From Granulicella paludicola (lineage in GTDB: Bacteria; Acidobacteriota; Terriglobia; Terriglobales; Acidobacteriaceae), in assembly GCF_025685545.1 (NCBI RefSeq), contig NZ_JAGSYC010000026.1, positions 62,001-126,000 on the forward strand: a stretch of DNA of 64,000 bases, in the 5' to 3' direction. A program made the translations under genes and the position numbers. Under the pieces are notes generated by a model. That model worked only from the letters and a program-made list of their open reading frames with translations, was not told the DNA's origin and searched no databases. Below are positions 25,925 to 34,721 of the stretch, piece after piece. Each line of letters begins with the position of its first letter. The first letter of the stretch is position 1.

Positions 25925-28414
25925 TCAGGCCTTCGGTTTATCGGCTGCGGTTCCCTGCTTTGGAGCTTCGGTAAGCAGGTCGATCTCGTAGTTGCGGCCG
26001 AGCCAGCGATCGCCGTCGGCCCAATGCAGGGTGAAGACGATGTTGCCGCAACCATCGCCGGTGGTGGGGATGTCGAGATAACTGCCGGCGCGACCGACAT
26101 TGCGGGAGTCCGCTGCGTTTTTGGTCGCCCAGTTGTCGAGGGTATAAACCACACGGAAGGGGTTGGGATCCATGATGCGCAGTGTGCCGCCACACGCCAT
26201 CGCGCTGATGGGCCGCGAGAGCTGGAAGATCTGCAGGTTGCTCTTGAAGGTGCGCTTGCCCGAAGGCACCGCGTAGCGCTCTTCGACGACGGAGATGCGG
26301 TCGAAGACCTTGCCATCGGTGACGGAGCGGAGCAGCTTGAGGTACTCGGCATGGGCCCAGACGAGGGGCTGAGCTGAGCCTGCGGAGCGACCGAAGAACA
26401 TGCCCTTGTCGGGGATATCGGCGTAGTCCCAGATTTGCTCGGGCAGCATCTTGCCGCGAGAGCTGAACTGCTCGAGAGCGGTGATGTAGAGCGAGACATC
26501 GTTGCCTGCGGCGAGTTCGTAGTGAGCTCGTTCGCCGGTCATGATGGGCCATGCGCGACCCTGGCCGGAGCCGTTGTACGGTCCGCCATCCTTCTGCTGA
26601 CCGTAGCCATCGTGGTTGTAGCGACGCCAGCAGGGGCCGTACGGAGTGTCGATTTTGAGGATCTTGTCGACGACCTTCAGCGAGTGGATGATGAGCGGGT
26701 CATCGGCGCGGCGTACGCCGTAGCGGACGAGTTCGAGGAAGCCAGCGTCGATGATCTCGCGGGCTTCGAAGTCAAATTTTTCGCCGGGTTCGCGGTTGGA
26801 GATGTGCAACATGCCGAGCGGGATGTCGTTATTGTGGAACGGCTCGCCTTCAGCAGGCGGACGAATCCGCATGTAGTGGTACGGCACGTCGGGGTCGAGG
26901 ATGCCGCGGTTCGTGGTGGTCCACTCATCGAGGTGGGCTTCGAGCCAATCGGCGTAGTCGAGCAGGAACTGGCCAAGCTCGGACTGGGCTGCGTTGTTCC
27001 CTGCGCTTCCCTGCGCGCTGGCGATGTCCGCTGCGCATACGAGAGCGGATATGACGGTGGCGAGAGTGGAGGGCGAGTAGCCGGGGTTCTCTTCCCAGCG
27101 CTCCTGCTGCGTGACCGGAGCGTAGCGCACCAGGAAGGAGGAGGCGGCGGCGACGAACGGCAGAATGTCGAAGTTGCCGAGGCCGTCGGCCTTCCAGAGA
27201 CGCCACGCAAGCATGATGGGAAACGCGACTTCGTCGAGCTGAATACCCTGCCAGTAGGGCGTACCGTCGATCCAGAAGTTCTGCGCAAAGCCGCCGTCGG
27301 GATGCTGGGTGCAGGCGAGGTAGAGCAGAGCGCGGAGAGCGGTATCAACGCGGCCGCAGGCGAGCATGGCGGTGGCGGACTGCACCATGTCGCGGGTCCA
27401 GACGAGGTGATAGCCGCCGAGGTCGTCGTCGGACTTGGAGGCTCCCCAGGGAATGGAGGCGGAGGCGATGAAGGCGCCGGAGTAGCTCTTGTCTTCGTGG
27501 GTGAGGATGACAGCATGCGAGGCACGCATGAGCTTGCCGCCGTCGGTGGAGGCCGCCTCAAGCTGGACCGGGGGCAGGGCTCGCTGCCACTGGGCGATGA
27601 AGCGTTTGCGGAGATCGTCGTAGGGCTGCGCGAGCGACTCCATCATTCCGGTGAGAGCGGAGTGGTGGCCTTCGCCGGGGGCGATGGCGATGGTGAACTC
27701 GCGATACCGGGCGACGTCGATCTCACCCATCAGCGCGAGGTTGCCCTCGAGCGCCTGGCCGAAGTTCCAGGCCATGCGCATGTGGTGGAGGAGATCCTGA
27801 TAGCCGTCGCTGGTGCCGACGTAGCCGCAGCTAGAGCGAGAAAAACCACAGCTGACGCCGAAGGCGAGCGAGAAGCGGTTCTTCCAGGCGAGCATGCAGC
27901 GCTTACCGGCGACATCGAGCGAGCGGGCGGAGTTGCCGTTGCCGCCGCCATCGAGGTGGGGCGCGAGCAGGGCGTAACACTTGAGCTTGGAGAGTACAGA
28001 CTCGTCGCCGGTGATCTTCACGTTCATCAGCACGACGGCGTGGTGCGGGTTGGAGATGAACTCCTTGGTGACGGTGTAGCGGCCGGTGGGGTCTGTGGCC
28101 TTTACACGAACGGCGAGCGCGTTGTGGTCGATGTACTCGAAGTCGTAATCGAAGTTGCGCTTCTCTTCGTGGAAGAAGGTGGCCTCATCCGTGAAGAGGA
28201 GTTCCATGTCGCGGGTCTGCGGCCGGTCGATGGTGGGATAGTAGATCTCGTTCAGCGTGCCATGGGAGAGGGTGTACCAGATGCGGCTACTGGCGGCGTA
28301 GGCTGTGGCGACGGCGTCTTTGCGGCTGGAGGTCCAACGTGGCTCGAGGCCGGGGCCTCCAAAGGCGGGACCGTCGTCGTCCAGCCACCGATAGTTTCCG
28401 ATCGAATCGCTCAT
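25925..28414 (-). CDS. Glycoside hydrolase family 15 (glucoamylase / glucodextranase-like)
   Basis: The 829-residue protein has the bacterial GH15 layout. An N-terminal beta-sandwich (about 15-285, GLEPRWTSSRKDAVATAY) is followed by an (alpha/alpha)6 barrel (about 290-690). Barrel landmarks are GYHLVWTRDMVQSATAML, then QERWEENPGYSPST with the likely general acid Glu441, GQGRAWPIMTGERAHYELA, and MLPEQIWD with the likely base Glu659. A C-terminal beta-rich domain (about 715-815) resembles glucodextranase. It releases glucose from alpha-glucans. There is no signal peptide, so it probably acts in the cytosol on stored or imported glucan. It appears to be a single-gene unit. Confidence 0.93.
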   Translation of the reverse strand: MSDSIGNYRWLDDDGPAFGGPGLEPRWTSSRKDAVATAYAASSRIWYTLSHGTLNEIYYPTIDRPQTRDMELLFTDEATFFHEEKRNFDYDFEYIDHNALAVRVKATDPTGRYTVTKEFISNPHHAVVLMNVKITGDESVLSKLKCYALLAPHLDGGGNGNSARSLDVAGKRCMLAWKNRFSLAFGVSCGFSRSSCGYVGTSDGYQDLLHHMRMAWNFGQALEGNLALMGEIDVARYREFTIAIAPGEGHHSALTGMMESLAQPYDDLRKRFIAQWQRALPPVQLEAASTDGGKLMRASHAVILTHEDKSYSGAFIASASIPWGASKSDDDLGGYHLVWTRDMVQSATAMLACGRVDTALRALLYLACTQHPDGGFAQNFWIDGTPYWQGIQLDEVAFPIMLAWRLWKADGLGNFDILPFVAAASSFLVRYAPVTQQERWEENPGYSPSTLATVISALVCAADIASAQGSAGNNAAQSELGQFLLDYADWLEAHLDEWTTTNRGILDPDVPYHYMRIRPPAEGEPFHNNDIPLGMLHISNREPGEKFDFEAREIIDAGFLELVRYGVRRADDPLIIHSLKVVDKILKIDTPYGPCWRRYNHDGYGQQKDGGPYNGSGQGRAWPIMTGERAHYELAAGNDVSLYITALEQFSSRGKMLPEQIWDYADIPDKGMFFGRSAGSAQPLVWAHAEYLKLLRSVTDGKVFDRISVVEERYAVPSGKRTFKSNLQIFQLSRPISAMACGGTLRIMDPNPFRVVYTLDNWATKNAADSRNVGRAGSYLDIPTTGDGCGNIVFTLHWADGDRWLGRNYEIDLLTEAPKQGTAADKPKA

Positions 28415-28724
28415 TGCGCTTAAGACTACAGCCGTCGCGGTTCGGATACAGGATGTCAGCAGAAATTAACCTCGAGTTACGCTTACCGCACAGCGGGATC
28501 GGAAACACGGAGAGGGCGATGTTGATGGGGCGGTGGTAGGCTCAATTTGTCACGCCGAGGCGATGCCGATATGCATCCAATCGGTGATGTGGGTTCTACC
28601 GGGCTAAGACTCGTGGAGCCAAGGATCTGCGGAGGATGCCCTCCGCTACTACTGGCGGCGGTCCTGTTGACCGCGCCTCAACGCAACCGAAACACATTTT
28701 GACGAACGACAAAGGAGCAACTCC
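28415..28724 (+). promoter_or_regulatory. 310-bp leader/intergenic region upstream of sod with two hairpins
   Basis: No gene is visible. It must carry divergent promoters for the GH15 gene and sod. Close to sod are two hairpins: gcggagg/cctccgc at 28629-28646 and gcggtc/gaccgc at 28658-28674. The sod SD AAAGGAG is at 28711-28717. The hairpins may be leader structure; no promoter could be assigned with confidence. Confidence 0.35.
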
Positions 28725-29336
28725 GTGGCCTTCGAACTACCTCCCCTTCCTTATGACTACGCTGGACTCGAACCGACGATCGACGAAGCGACGATGAAGC
28801 TGCACCACGACAAGCACCACCAGACGTACGTGACGAACCTGAACGGCGCGGTGGAGAAGTATCCCGACCTCGGCTCGAAGACGCCTGAAGAGCTGGTGTC
28901 CGATTTGGCGAGCGTGCCTGAGGACGTGCGTACTGTCGTCCGCAACAACGGCGGCGGCCATGTAAACCACACCATGTTCTGGGAGATCATGAAGCCCGGT
29001 GGCGGTGGCGAGCCGAGCGGCGACATCGCTGCCCAGATCAAGGCCGACTTCGGTGACTTTGCGGACTTCAAAAAGAAGTTCAACGAGGCGACCGCAAAGC
29101 AGTTTGGCTCCGGCTGGGGCTTCCTGGTGTTCAAGGGCGGCAAGCTGGAGATCGTGACGAAGCCGAATCAGGATTCGCCGCTGTCCGATGGCCTGTACCC
29201 GATCCTGGGCAACGACGTCTGGGAGCATGCGTACTACCTGAAGTACCAGAACAAGCGCCCCGACTACCTCGCAGCCTGGTGGGATGTCATCAACTGGGCC
29301 GAAGTGAACAAGCGTTTCGCGACGGCGAAAAAGTAG
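28725..29336 (+). CDS. sodA: Superoxide dismutase, Fe/Mn family (probably Mn)
   Basis: The 203-residue product matches Fe/Mn SOD throughout. Metal ligands are His27 (KLHHDKHH), His82 ([10 protein letters not shown]), Asp164 and His168 ([11 protein letters not shown]). Gly residues before His82 and Gln149 in NQDSPL favour manganese, though metal use must be measured. It converts superoxide to hydrogen peroxide and oxygen; no signal peptide, so cytosolic. The start is GTG with AAAGGAG seven bases upstream. A terminator follows within 20 bases, so it is monocistronic. Confidence 0.96.
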   Translation: MAFELPPLPYDYAGLEPTIDEATMKLHHDKHHQTYVTNLNGAVEKYPDLGSKTPEELVSDLASVPEDVRTVVRNNGGGHVNHTMFWEIMKPGGGGEPSGDIAAQIKADFGDFADFKKKFNEATAKQFGSGWGFLVFKGGKLEIVTKPNQDSPLSDGLYPILGNDVWEHAYYLKYQNKRPDYLAAWWDVINWAEVNKRFATAKK

Positions 29337-29351
29337 CGTTTCGCTGGAACG

Positions 29352-29384
29352 GAAGAGGCCGCCTTGGGGCGGCCTCTTCGTTTG
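29352..29384 (+). terminator. Intrinsic terminator of sod
   Basis: A perfect 12-bp stem gaagaggccgcc/ggcggcctcttc with a TTGG loop is followed by gtttg. It lies between convergent sod and the TPR gene and may serve both. Confidence 0.85.
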
Positions 29385-29399
29385 TGGTGAGAGCCTTTC

Positions 29400-31235
29400 T
29401 TATCGATGTACTGAAGCCATGACCGACTGACCGGTAAGGTACTGGTGCGCGTGGGCCAGCTCCGGAGCGGCGGCGTCGGCGTTGCGCCAGGCGTCAAGGA
29501 ACTTCACATATTCGTCGCGGGCGATCTCGGTGTGGTGTTCAGCCTCGCTGCTGAGAGCCATGCCGTAGAGCGCGAAACCGGAGTTGGGGCGGTCGGCGAG
29601 AGCTGCAGCGAAGGCTGCGTGCGCGCCTTCCGCGTCGCCTGCGTTAAGCAGGGCGAAGCCTTCGGTTTCGCCGACGGGACGGATGTAGGTTGGCGGCTCG
29701 CGGTAGCCTAACTTCTTCTCTTCGAGCGCGGCCTGGGTGAAGAGCTTCTTCGCTTCCGGCAAATTCTTTTGATCCGCCAGGATGGAAGCTCGGAGTTCCA
29801 GCGACATGATGGAGAGGCTGGCGAGCAGCGGCTCGGGCATGGCATCCGGCATGGACATCGCCATGACAGGGTCACCGGGCTTGGGCTTTTTCTCCTCAGG
29901 CTTCAGCTCGTCCTTGATGGCCTGGGTCTTGTGCCAGAGATCGGCGTCGAGTTCGTTCGAGGTCGCCTGTGCGGTCTTGAGGTCGCCACTCTTCACCGCC
30001 AACATGCCGGTAGCGAAGGTCTTCAGTTCACCGGAGAGAAAGACGAGGTTCTCGAGCTTCGCATCGGGCTTGCTATCGGCGAGCAGTGATTCGACGGCGC
30101 GCCAGTTGCCCGTGCGCAGAGCAATAGGCAGCTGCGTGTTGACGCGCGTCATGCTGTCGCGAGGAGCGAAGGTGTAGAGCGTGTCGACGAACTCGCCGCG
30201 AGCGCCAGCGAGCTTGCCGGACAGCGAGGAAGCCTCCTGCAGCTTGCCTTCCTGCATGAGGTTGTCGATGCCGTACATGAGGTTGTGGACGTAGTTCCAG
30301 TCGTCGTCGACCGCGACGTGCTGTGCGCGCATGTAGGCTTCATCAACGGCGGTGGACTTCGCAAACCAAATGTCGGCATCGGCGTAGTCGCCGGTGCGAT
30401 AGAAGATATGGCCGGGCATGTGGACCATGTGGCCGGAGGCGGGCGAAAGGCTCGCGAGGCGCTTGGCGCTTTCGATAGCGCGCTCGGGGTGATTGCTGGG
30501 CTCCATCGCGTGGATCCAGTAGTGGTTGACGGCGGAGTCGTTCGGGTCGGTCTTGAGGACGTCGGCGAGGATCTCGATAGCCTTTTGCGTGCCGGGCTTA
30601 GGGTCGCCTGCATCGGTGTAACCGTCTTCGAGCGATAGAGCGAGGAAGATCTTCGCCTGATTGTCTTTGGGGTCCTTCGCGACGGCCTTGCGCCAGAGCT
30701 GGGTGGCCTTCGATTCGACCTTCGGGTCGGGCGGTGCGCTGCCCTGATCCTGGTCAGCGACCGTGGCTTCTATGTAGAGCCGTTCCTGCTTGCTGGCGTG
30801 GCTCTTCAGTGCAACCGCTTTATCGAGCGCGTTCTTCGCGTAACTACTCTTGTTATCTGTGTGGTAGAAACCCATCGCGCCGGAGAGTCCCCAGTAGCAC
30901 ATGGCACACCTGGGATCGACGCGGATGGCCTGCTCGAAGGAGCGGGCGGCCTCGTAGTTCCAGAAATCGTGCTGCTCGTTCAGTCCCTGGTCGAACCACA
31001 TCTGCGCTTCGGGGGTTGCGATGATCTTGAGGTGGCTGTTGCCGAGGCCGTCGATCCTGAGGGGCGCGGGCAGGCTCTCTGGCGGAGGCACCGCGACCAT
31101 TTTCCCCATGTCATGGCCGGACATGCTCATCTGGGAGGAGCCCGGGACCGTAATCAAGAGGCAGCTGCAAAGTGCGGTCAGAAGTGCTGCAGACTGACGG
31201 ACAAGAGCGGAAGAGCGGAAGGTTTTACAGCGCAT
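29400..31235 (-). CDS. Exported TPR protein rich in His and Met motifs
   Basis: The 611-residue product has a signal peptide (about 1-34) and then MSMSGHDMGKM (36-46). Tetratricopeptide-like helices run through about 75-310 and 480-590. Characteristic blocks are DPRCAMCYWGLSGAMGF (a CxxC at 111-114), HYWIHAMEPSNHPERA (His239, His243, His250) and GHMVHMPGHIFYRTGDY (His270, His273, His277). A second Met-rich stretch MAMSMPDAM is near residue 460. This family is widespread and uncharacterised. The clustered His and Met suggest copper or another metal, an inference only. GAGG lies seven bases before the ATG. It is convergent with sod. Confidence 0.82.
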   Translation of the reverse strand: MRCKTFRSSALVRQSAALLTALCSCLLITVPGSSQMSMSGHDMGKMVAVPPPESLPAPLRIDGLGNSHLKIIATPEAQMWFDQGLNEQHDFWNYEAARSFEQAIRVDPRCAMCYWGLSGAMGFYHTDNKSSYAKNALDKAVALKSHASKQERLYIEATVADQDQGSAPPDPKVESKATQLWRKAVAKDPKDNQAKIFLALSLEDGYTDAGDPKPGTQKAIEILADVLKTDPNDSAVNHYWIHAMEPSNHPERAIESAKRLASLSPASGHMVHMPGHIFYRTGDYADADIWFAKSTAVDEAYMRAQHVAVDDDWNYVHNLMYGIDNLMQEGKLQEASSLSGKLAGARGEFVDTLYTFAPRDSMTRVNTQLPIALRTGNWRAVESLLADSKPDAKLENLVFLSGELKTFATGMLAVKSGDLKTAQATSNELDADLWHKTQAIKDELKPEEKKPKPGDPVMAMSMPDAMPEPLLASLSIMSLELRASILADQKNLPEAKKLFTQAALEEKKLGYREPPTYIRPVGETEGFALLNAGDAEGAHAAFAAALADRPNSGFALYGMALSSEAEHHTEIARDEYVKFLDAWRNADAAAPELAHAHQYLTGQSVMASVHR

Positions 31236-31475
31236 GAATACCTCTTCGCCGTCTTTTTGAACGAGTGATCGTTAGAAGACGTCGTGTCAAAATCATAAGC
31301 GCGACGCGCGGGAACACGGTAGGATGAAGGCACAATCTGCTTGTTCGGATAAGTAGAGTAGTCAACTTCGCACGACAATGCCGCTTACCGCACAGAATAT
31401 CGTGTTGCGACAGAGTCGTGCGATGCGTCTTTCGCGTCTCATCCCTGAGCGAATCATCAACTCCTTGAGGCACCT

Positions 31476-34400
31476 ATGTGGATTGTCCGGCTGGCGCTTC
31501 GCCGCCCTTATACGTTTGTCGTTCTGTCGATCCTGATCGCGCTGCTGGGTATCGGCTCGGCAATTGAAACGCCCAAGGACATCTTTCCGTACATCAACAT
31601 TCCCGTGGTCACGATCGTGTGGACGTACAGCGGCCTGACTCCGGCGGAGATGACGGGACGGGTGGTGACGCCCTGCGAACGCGCCCTGACCACAACCGTA
31701 AACGATATGGAGCACACTGAGAGCGAGAGCTATCAGGGTGTCTCGATCATCAAGGTGTACTTCCAGCCGAATGTGAAGGTGGAGCTGGCGTTGGCGCAAG
31801 TGACGGCGATTGTGCAGACAATTCTGCGTACGCTGCCGCCGGGTAGCTTTCCGCCGTTTGTGATTAAGTACGATGCCTCGTCGGTGCCAATTCTGCAGCT
31901 GGCGTTGAGCGGGCAAGGGCTGAGTGAGTCCGATCTTTACGACGACGGCCTGCAGTTCATTCGGCCTCGCCTGGCGAATGTAAAGGGCGCAAGCGTTCCT
32001 CTGCCCTTCGGCGGCAAGGTGAAGCAGGTGATGGTCGACACCGATCCGAACCTCCTGTTTTCGCACCATCTGAGTGCCACCGATGTGGGCACGGCGATTG
32101 CACAGCAGAACCTGATTCTTCCGGCCGGCACCGCGCGCATGGGCGACCGCGAGTATGTCGTGAAGACGAACTCGAGCCCCGACGAACTGAGCGCGCTGAA
32201 CGATTTGCCGGTGCGGGCTGCGAACGGGGCAGTCGTGTACATCAAGGACGTGGCGCAGGTCCACATGGGCTTTGCCGAGCAGACGAACATCGTCCGCGAA
32301 AATGGCAAGCGCTCTGCCCTGCTGACAGTGCTGAAAAACGGCGACACCTCAACCCTGGATATCGTGTCGCAGACGAAGGACATGATTCCGCGGCTGAAGG
32401 CGGGCCTCGGCAACCTGACGATTACGCCGCTGTTCGATCAGTCGATCTTCGTACGAAGTTCGATCAGCGAGGTCGTTCGTGAAGCTACGATCGCTGCCGT
32501 GCTGACGGGCCTGATGATCCTGCTGTTCCTCGGCTCATGGCGGTCGACGGTGATCGTGTGTATTTCGATTCCGCTATCCATCGCGACGTCTCTCATCATT
32601 CTTTCGGCGCTGGGCGAGACGATCAATGTAATGACGCTGGGCGGTCTCGCTCTGGCCGTCGGCATTCTTGTCGACGACGCGACCGTCGAGATCGAGAACA
32701 CGCACCGCAACATGCAGGAGAAGCTGCCGCTGACGAAGGCGATTCTGCATTCGGCGCAGCAAGTGGCAGCGCCGGCGTTCGTATCGACGCTATCGATCTG
32801 CATCGTGTTCGTCCCGGTGGTGCTGCTGACCGGCGCAGCGAAGTTCCTGTTCACCCCGCTGGCAGAGGCTGTGGCCTTCGCGATGATGGCCAGCTACTTC
32901 CTTTCTCGAACGCTGCTGCCGACGATGATGCACTTCCTACTGGGTAGCGAGATCAAGCTTTACCAGGATCCGAAGTTTGCAGAGGAAGAGGAGCGGAGGA
33001 GCTTCATCTGGCGGTGGCATTCCAAGTTCGAGCGGCAGTTCGAGAAGTTTGCGCATAAGTATGCGAACCTGCTGGACTGGTGCCTTGAGAACTCGACCAT
33101 CACACTGTGTCTGTTTGGCTTGCTGGTGGTAGTGAGTCTGCCGATGATCTTCTTTATCGGCCGCGACTTCTTCCCGTATGTCGACTCCGGGCAGATGAAG
33201 CTGCATGTGAATCCGCCACAGGGTCTGCGCCTTGAAGATTCGGAGCAGTATTTCGCGGCGGTGGAGAAGGAGATTCGTACGCAGATTCCTGCTGATCGCG
33301 TGGACCTGATTCTCGATAACATCGGCCTGCCAGGCAGCGGTATCAATCTTGCGTTCGGTAATTCAACGACGATCTCGAACTCTGACGGTGACATCTCCAT
33401 CGCATTGAAGCCGGGATCGAAGGACACGCAGATGTACACGCGTATTCTGCGCGACGATCTGACAAAGAAGTTTCCGGATGCTACGTTCTTCTTCACACCG
33501 GCGAACATGACCAACCAGATCCTCGACTTCGGTCTGCCCGCTCCGATCGACCTGCAGGTGATTGGCAACGGCAAGGGCAACTACGAGCTGGCGAAGAAGC
33601 TGGAGAAGCAGGTAGCGGAGATACCGGGTGCGGTCGACGTGCATCTGCATCAGCAGGTCGATTACCCGACGATGCAGATCAACGTGGACCGAACGAAGGC
33701 TCGGCAGATTGGACTTACGCAGCAGGACGTGGCGCAGTCCACACTGATCTCGCTGACCGGTACAGGGCAGACGGCACCGAACGAGTGGCTGAATCCGGCG
33801 ACGGGCGTGAACTACCAGATCGTGACGCAGACGCCAATCTATCGCAACAGCAACCTGCAGGAGTTGGCGCGTACACCGGTTACCTCGCCCAGCGGCAATG
33901 CATCGCAATTGCTCGGCAACCTTGCGAGCTTCCGCCGCGACCGCTCGCCGATCATCGTGGACCACTACAACATTCAGCAGGTCTTCGATGTCTATGCTGA
34001 CGTGGACAAGACCGATCTGGGCAGCGTAGCAAGTTCGATCCAGAAGATCATCGACGACACGAACAAGACGCTGCCGAAGACGACGCAACTCGCACTACGC
34101 GGCGAAGTGAAGACGATGAATGATTCCTTCATTCGCCTGGGTATCGGCATCATCTTCGCGATCATGCTGGTGTACCTGCTGATGGCGGTGAACTTCCAAT
34201 CGTGGCTCGATCCGCTGATTATCCTGATGGCGATTCCGTGCGCGTTCTGCGGCATTCTATGGATGCTGTTCATCACGCATACGACGTTCAGTGTTCCCAG
34301 CCTGATGGGCGCGATCATGACGATCGGCGTAGCAACGGCTAACTCGATTCTGATGGTGGTGTTCGCCAACGATGAAAGGCTCGCAGGCAAGGGCCAGCGA

Positions 34401-34721
34401 GAGGCTGCTCACAATGCGGGGCACACGCGTTTGCGGCCAGTCATCATGACGGCGCTGGCGATGATCATTGGCATGTTGCCCATGGCGCTGGCACTGGGTG
34501 AAGGTGGCGAGCAGAACGCTCCGCTGGGTCGGGCTGTTATCGGCGGTCTGATGTTCGCGACGCTGGGAACGCTGTTCCTGGTGCCGACGATCTACTCGCT
34601 GCTGAAGAAGCATGCACCGATCGACTATTCGAAAGAAATTGATGAAGAGGCTGGTCCTGAGTTGAGCGGACATCCGGAAGCGGGTGGCCACCACGACAGA
34701 CCGCAGGAGCAAGGAAGCTAA
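31476..34721 (+). CDS. RND-family efflux pump, inner-membrane subunit
   Basis: The 1081-residue product has the RND pattern of 12 membrane helices and two large periplasmic loops. The first helix is at about 10-30. The TM4 motif GGLALAVGILVDDATVEIEN carries the paired Asp of the proton relay. In TM10 the segment is GVATANSILMVVFAN, lacking the Lys found in AcrB at this place. The C-terminus is hydrophilic with GHPEAGGHHDRPQ. It exports an unknown substrate using the proton gradient. It is the first gene of a three-gene operon: its TAA shares a base with the next ATG (TAATG). GAGG lies just before its ATG. Confidence 0.95.
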   Translation: MWIVRLALRRPYTFVVLSILIALLGIGSAIETPKDIFPYINIPVVTIVWTYSGLTPAEMTGRVVTPCERALTTTVNDMEHTESESYQGVSIIKVYFQPNVKVELALAQVTAIVQTILRTLPPGSFPPFVIKYDASSVPILQLALSGQGLSESDLYDDGLQFIRPRLANVKGASVPLPFGGKVKQVMVDTDPNLLFSHHLSATDVGTAIAQQNLILPAGTARMGDREYVVKTNSSPDELSALNDLPVRAANGAVVYIKDVAQVHMGFAEQTNIVRENGKRSALLTVLKNGDTSTLDIVSQTKDMIPRLKAGLGNLTITPLFDQSIFVRSSISEVVREATIAAVLTGLMILLFLGSWRSTVIVCISIPLSIATSLIILSALGETINVMTLGGLALAVGILVDDATVEIENTHRNMQEKLPLTKAILHSAQQVAAPAFVSTLSICIVFVPVVLLTGAAKFLFTPLAEAVAFAMMASYFLSRTLLPTMMHFLLGSEIKLYQDPKFAEEEERRSFIWRWHSKFERQFEKFAHKYANLLDWCLENSTITLCLFGLLVVVSLPMIFFIGRDFFPYVDSGQMKLHVNPPQGLRLEDSEQYFAAVEKEIRTQIPADRVDLILDNIGLPGSGINLAFGNSTTISNSDGDISIALKPGSKDTQMYTRILRDDLTKKFPDATFFFTPANMTNQILDFGLPAPIDLQVIGNGKGNYELAKKLEKQVAEIPGAVDVHLHQQVDYPTMQINVDRTKARQIGLTQQDVAQSTLISLTGTGQTAPNEWLNPATGVNYQIVTQTPIYRNSNLQELARTPVTSPSGNASQLLGNLASFRRDRSPIIVDHYNIQQVFDVYADVDKTDLGSVASSIQKIIDDTNKTLPKTTQLALRGEVKTMNDSFIRLGIGIIFAIMLVYLLMAVNFQSWLDPLIILMAIPCAFCGILWMLFITHTTFSVPSLMGAIMTIGVATANSILMVVFANDERLAGKGQREAAHNAGHTRLRPVIMTALAMIIGMLPMALALGEGGEQNAPLGRAVIGGLMFATLGTLFLVPTIYSLLKKHAPIDYSKEIDEEAGPELSGHPEAGGHHDRPQEQGS

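Noticed and set aside
26435-28423. 662-codon frame opposite the GH15 gene
   Set aside because: Shadow frame of the glucoamylase gene with no recognisable domain or SD.
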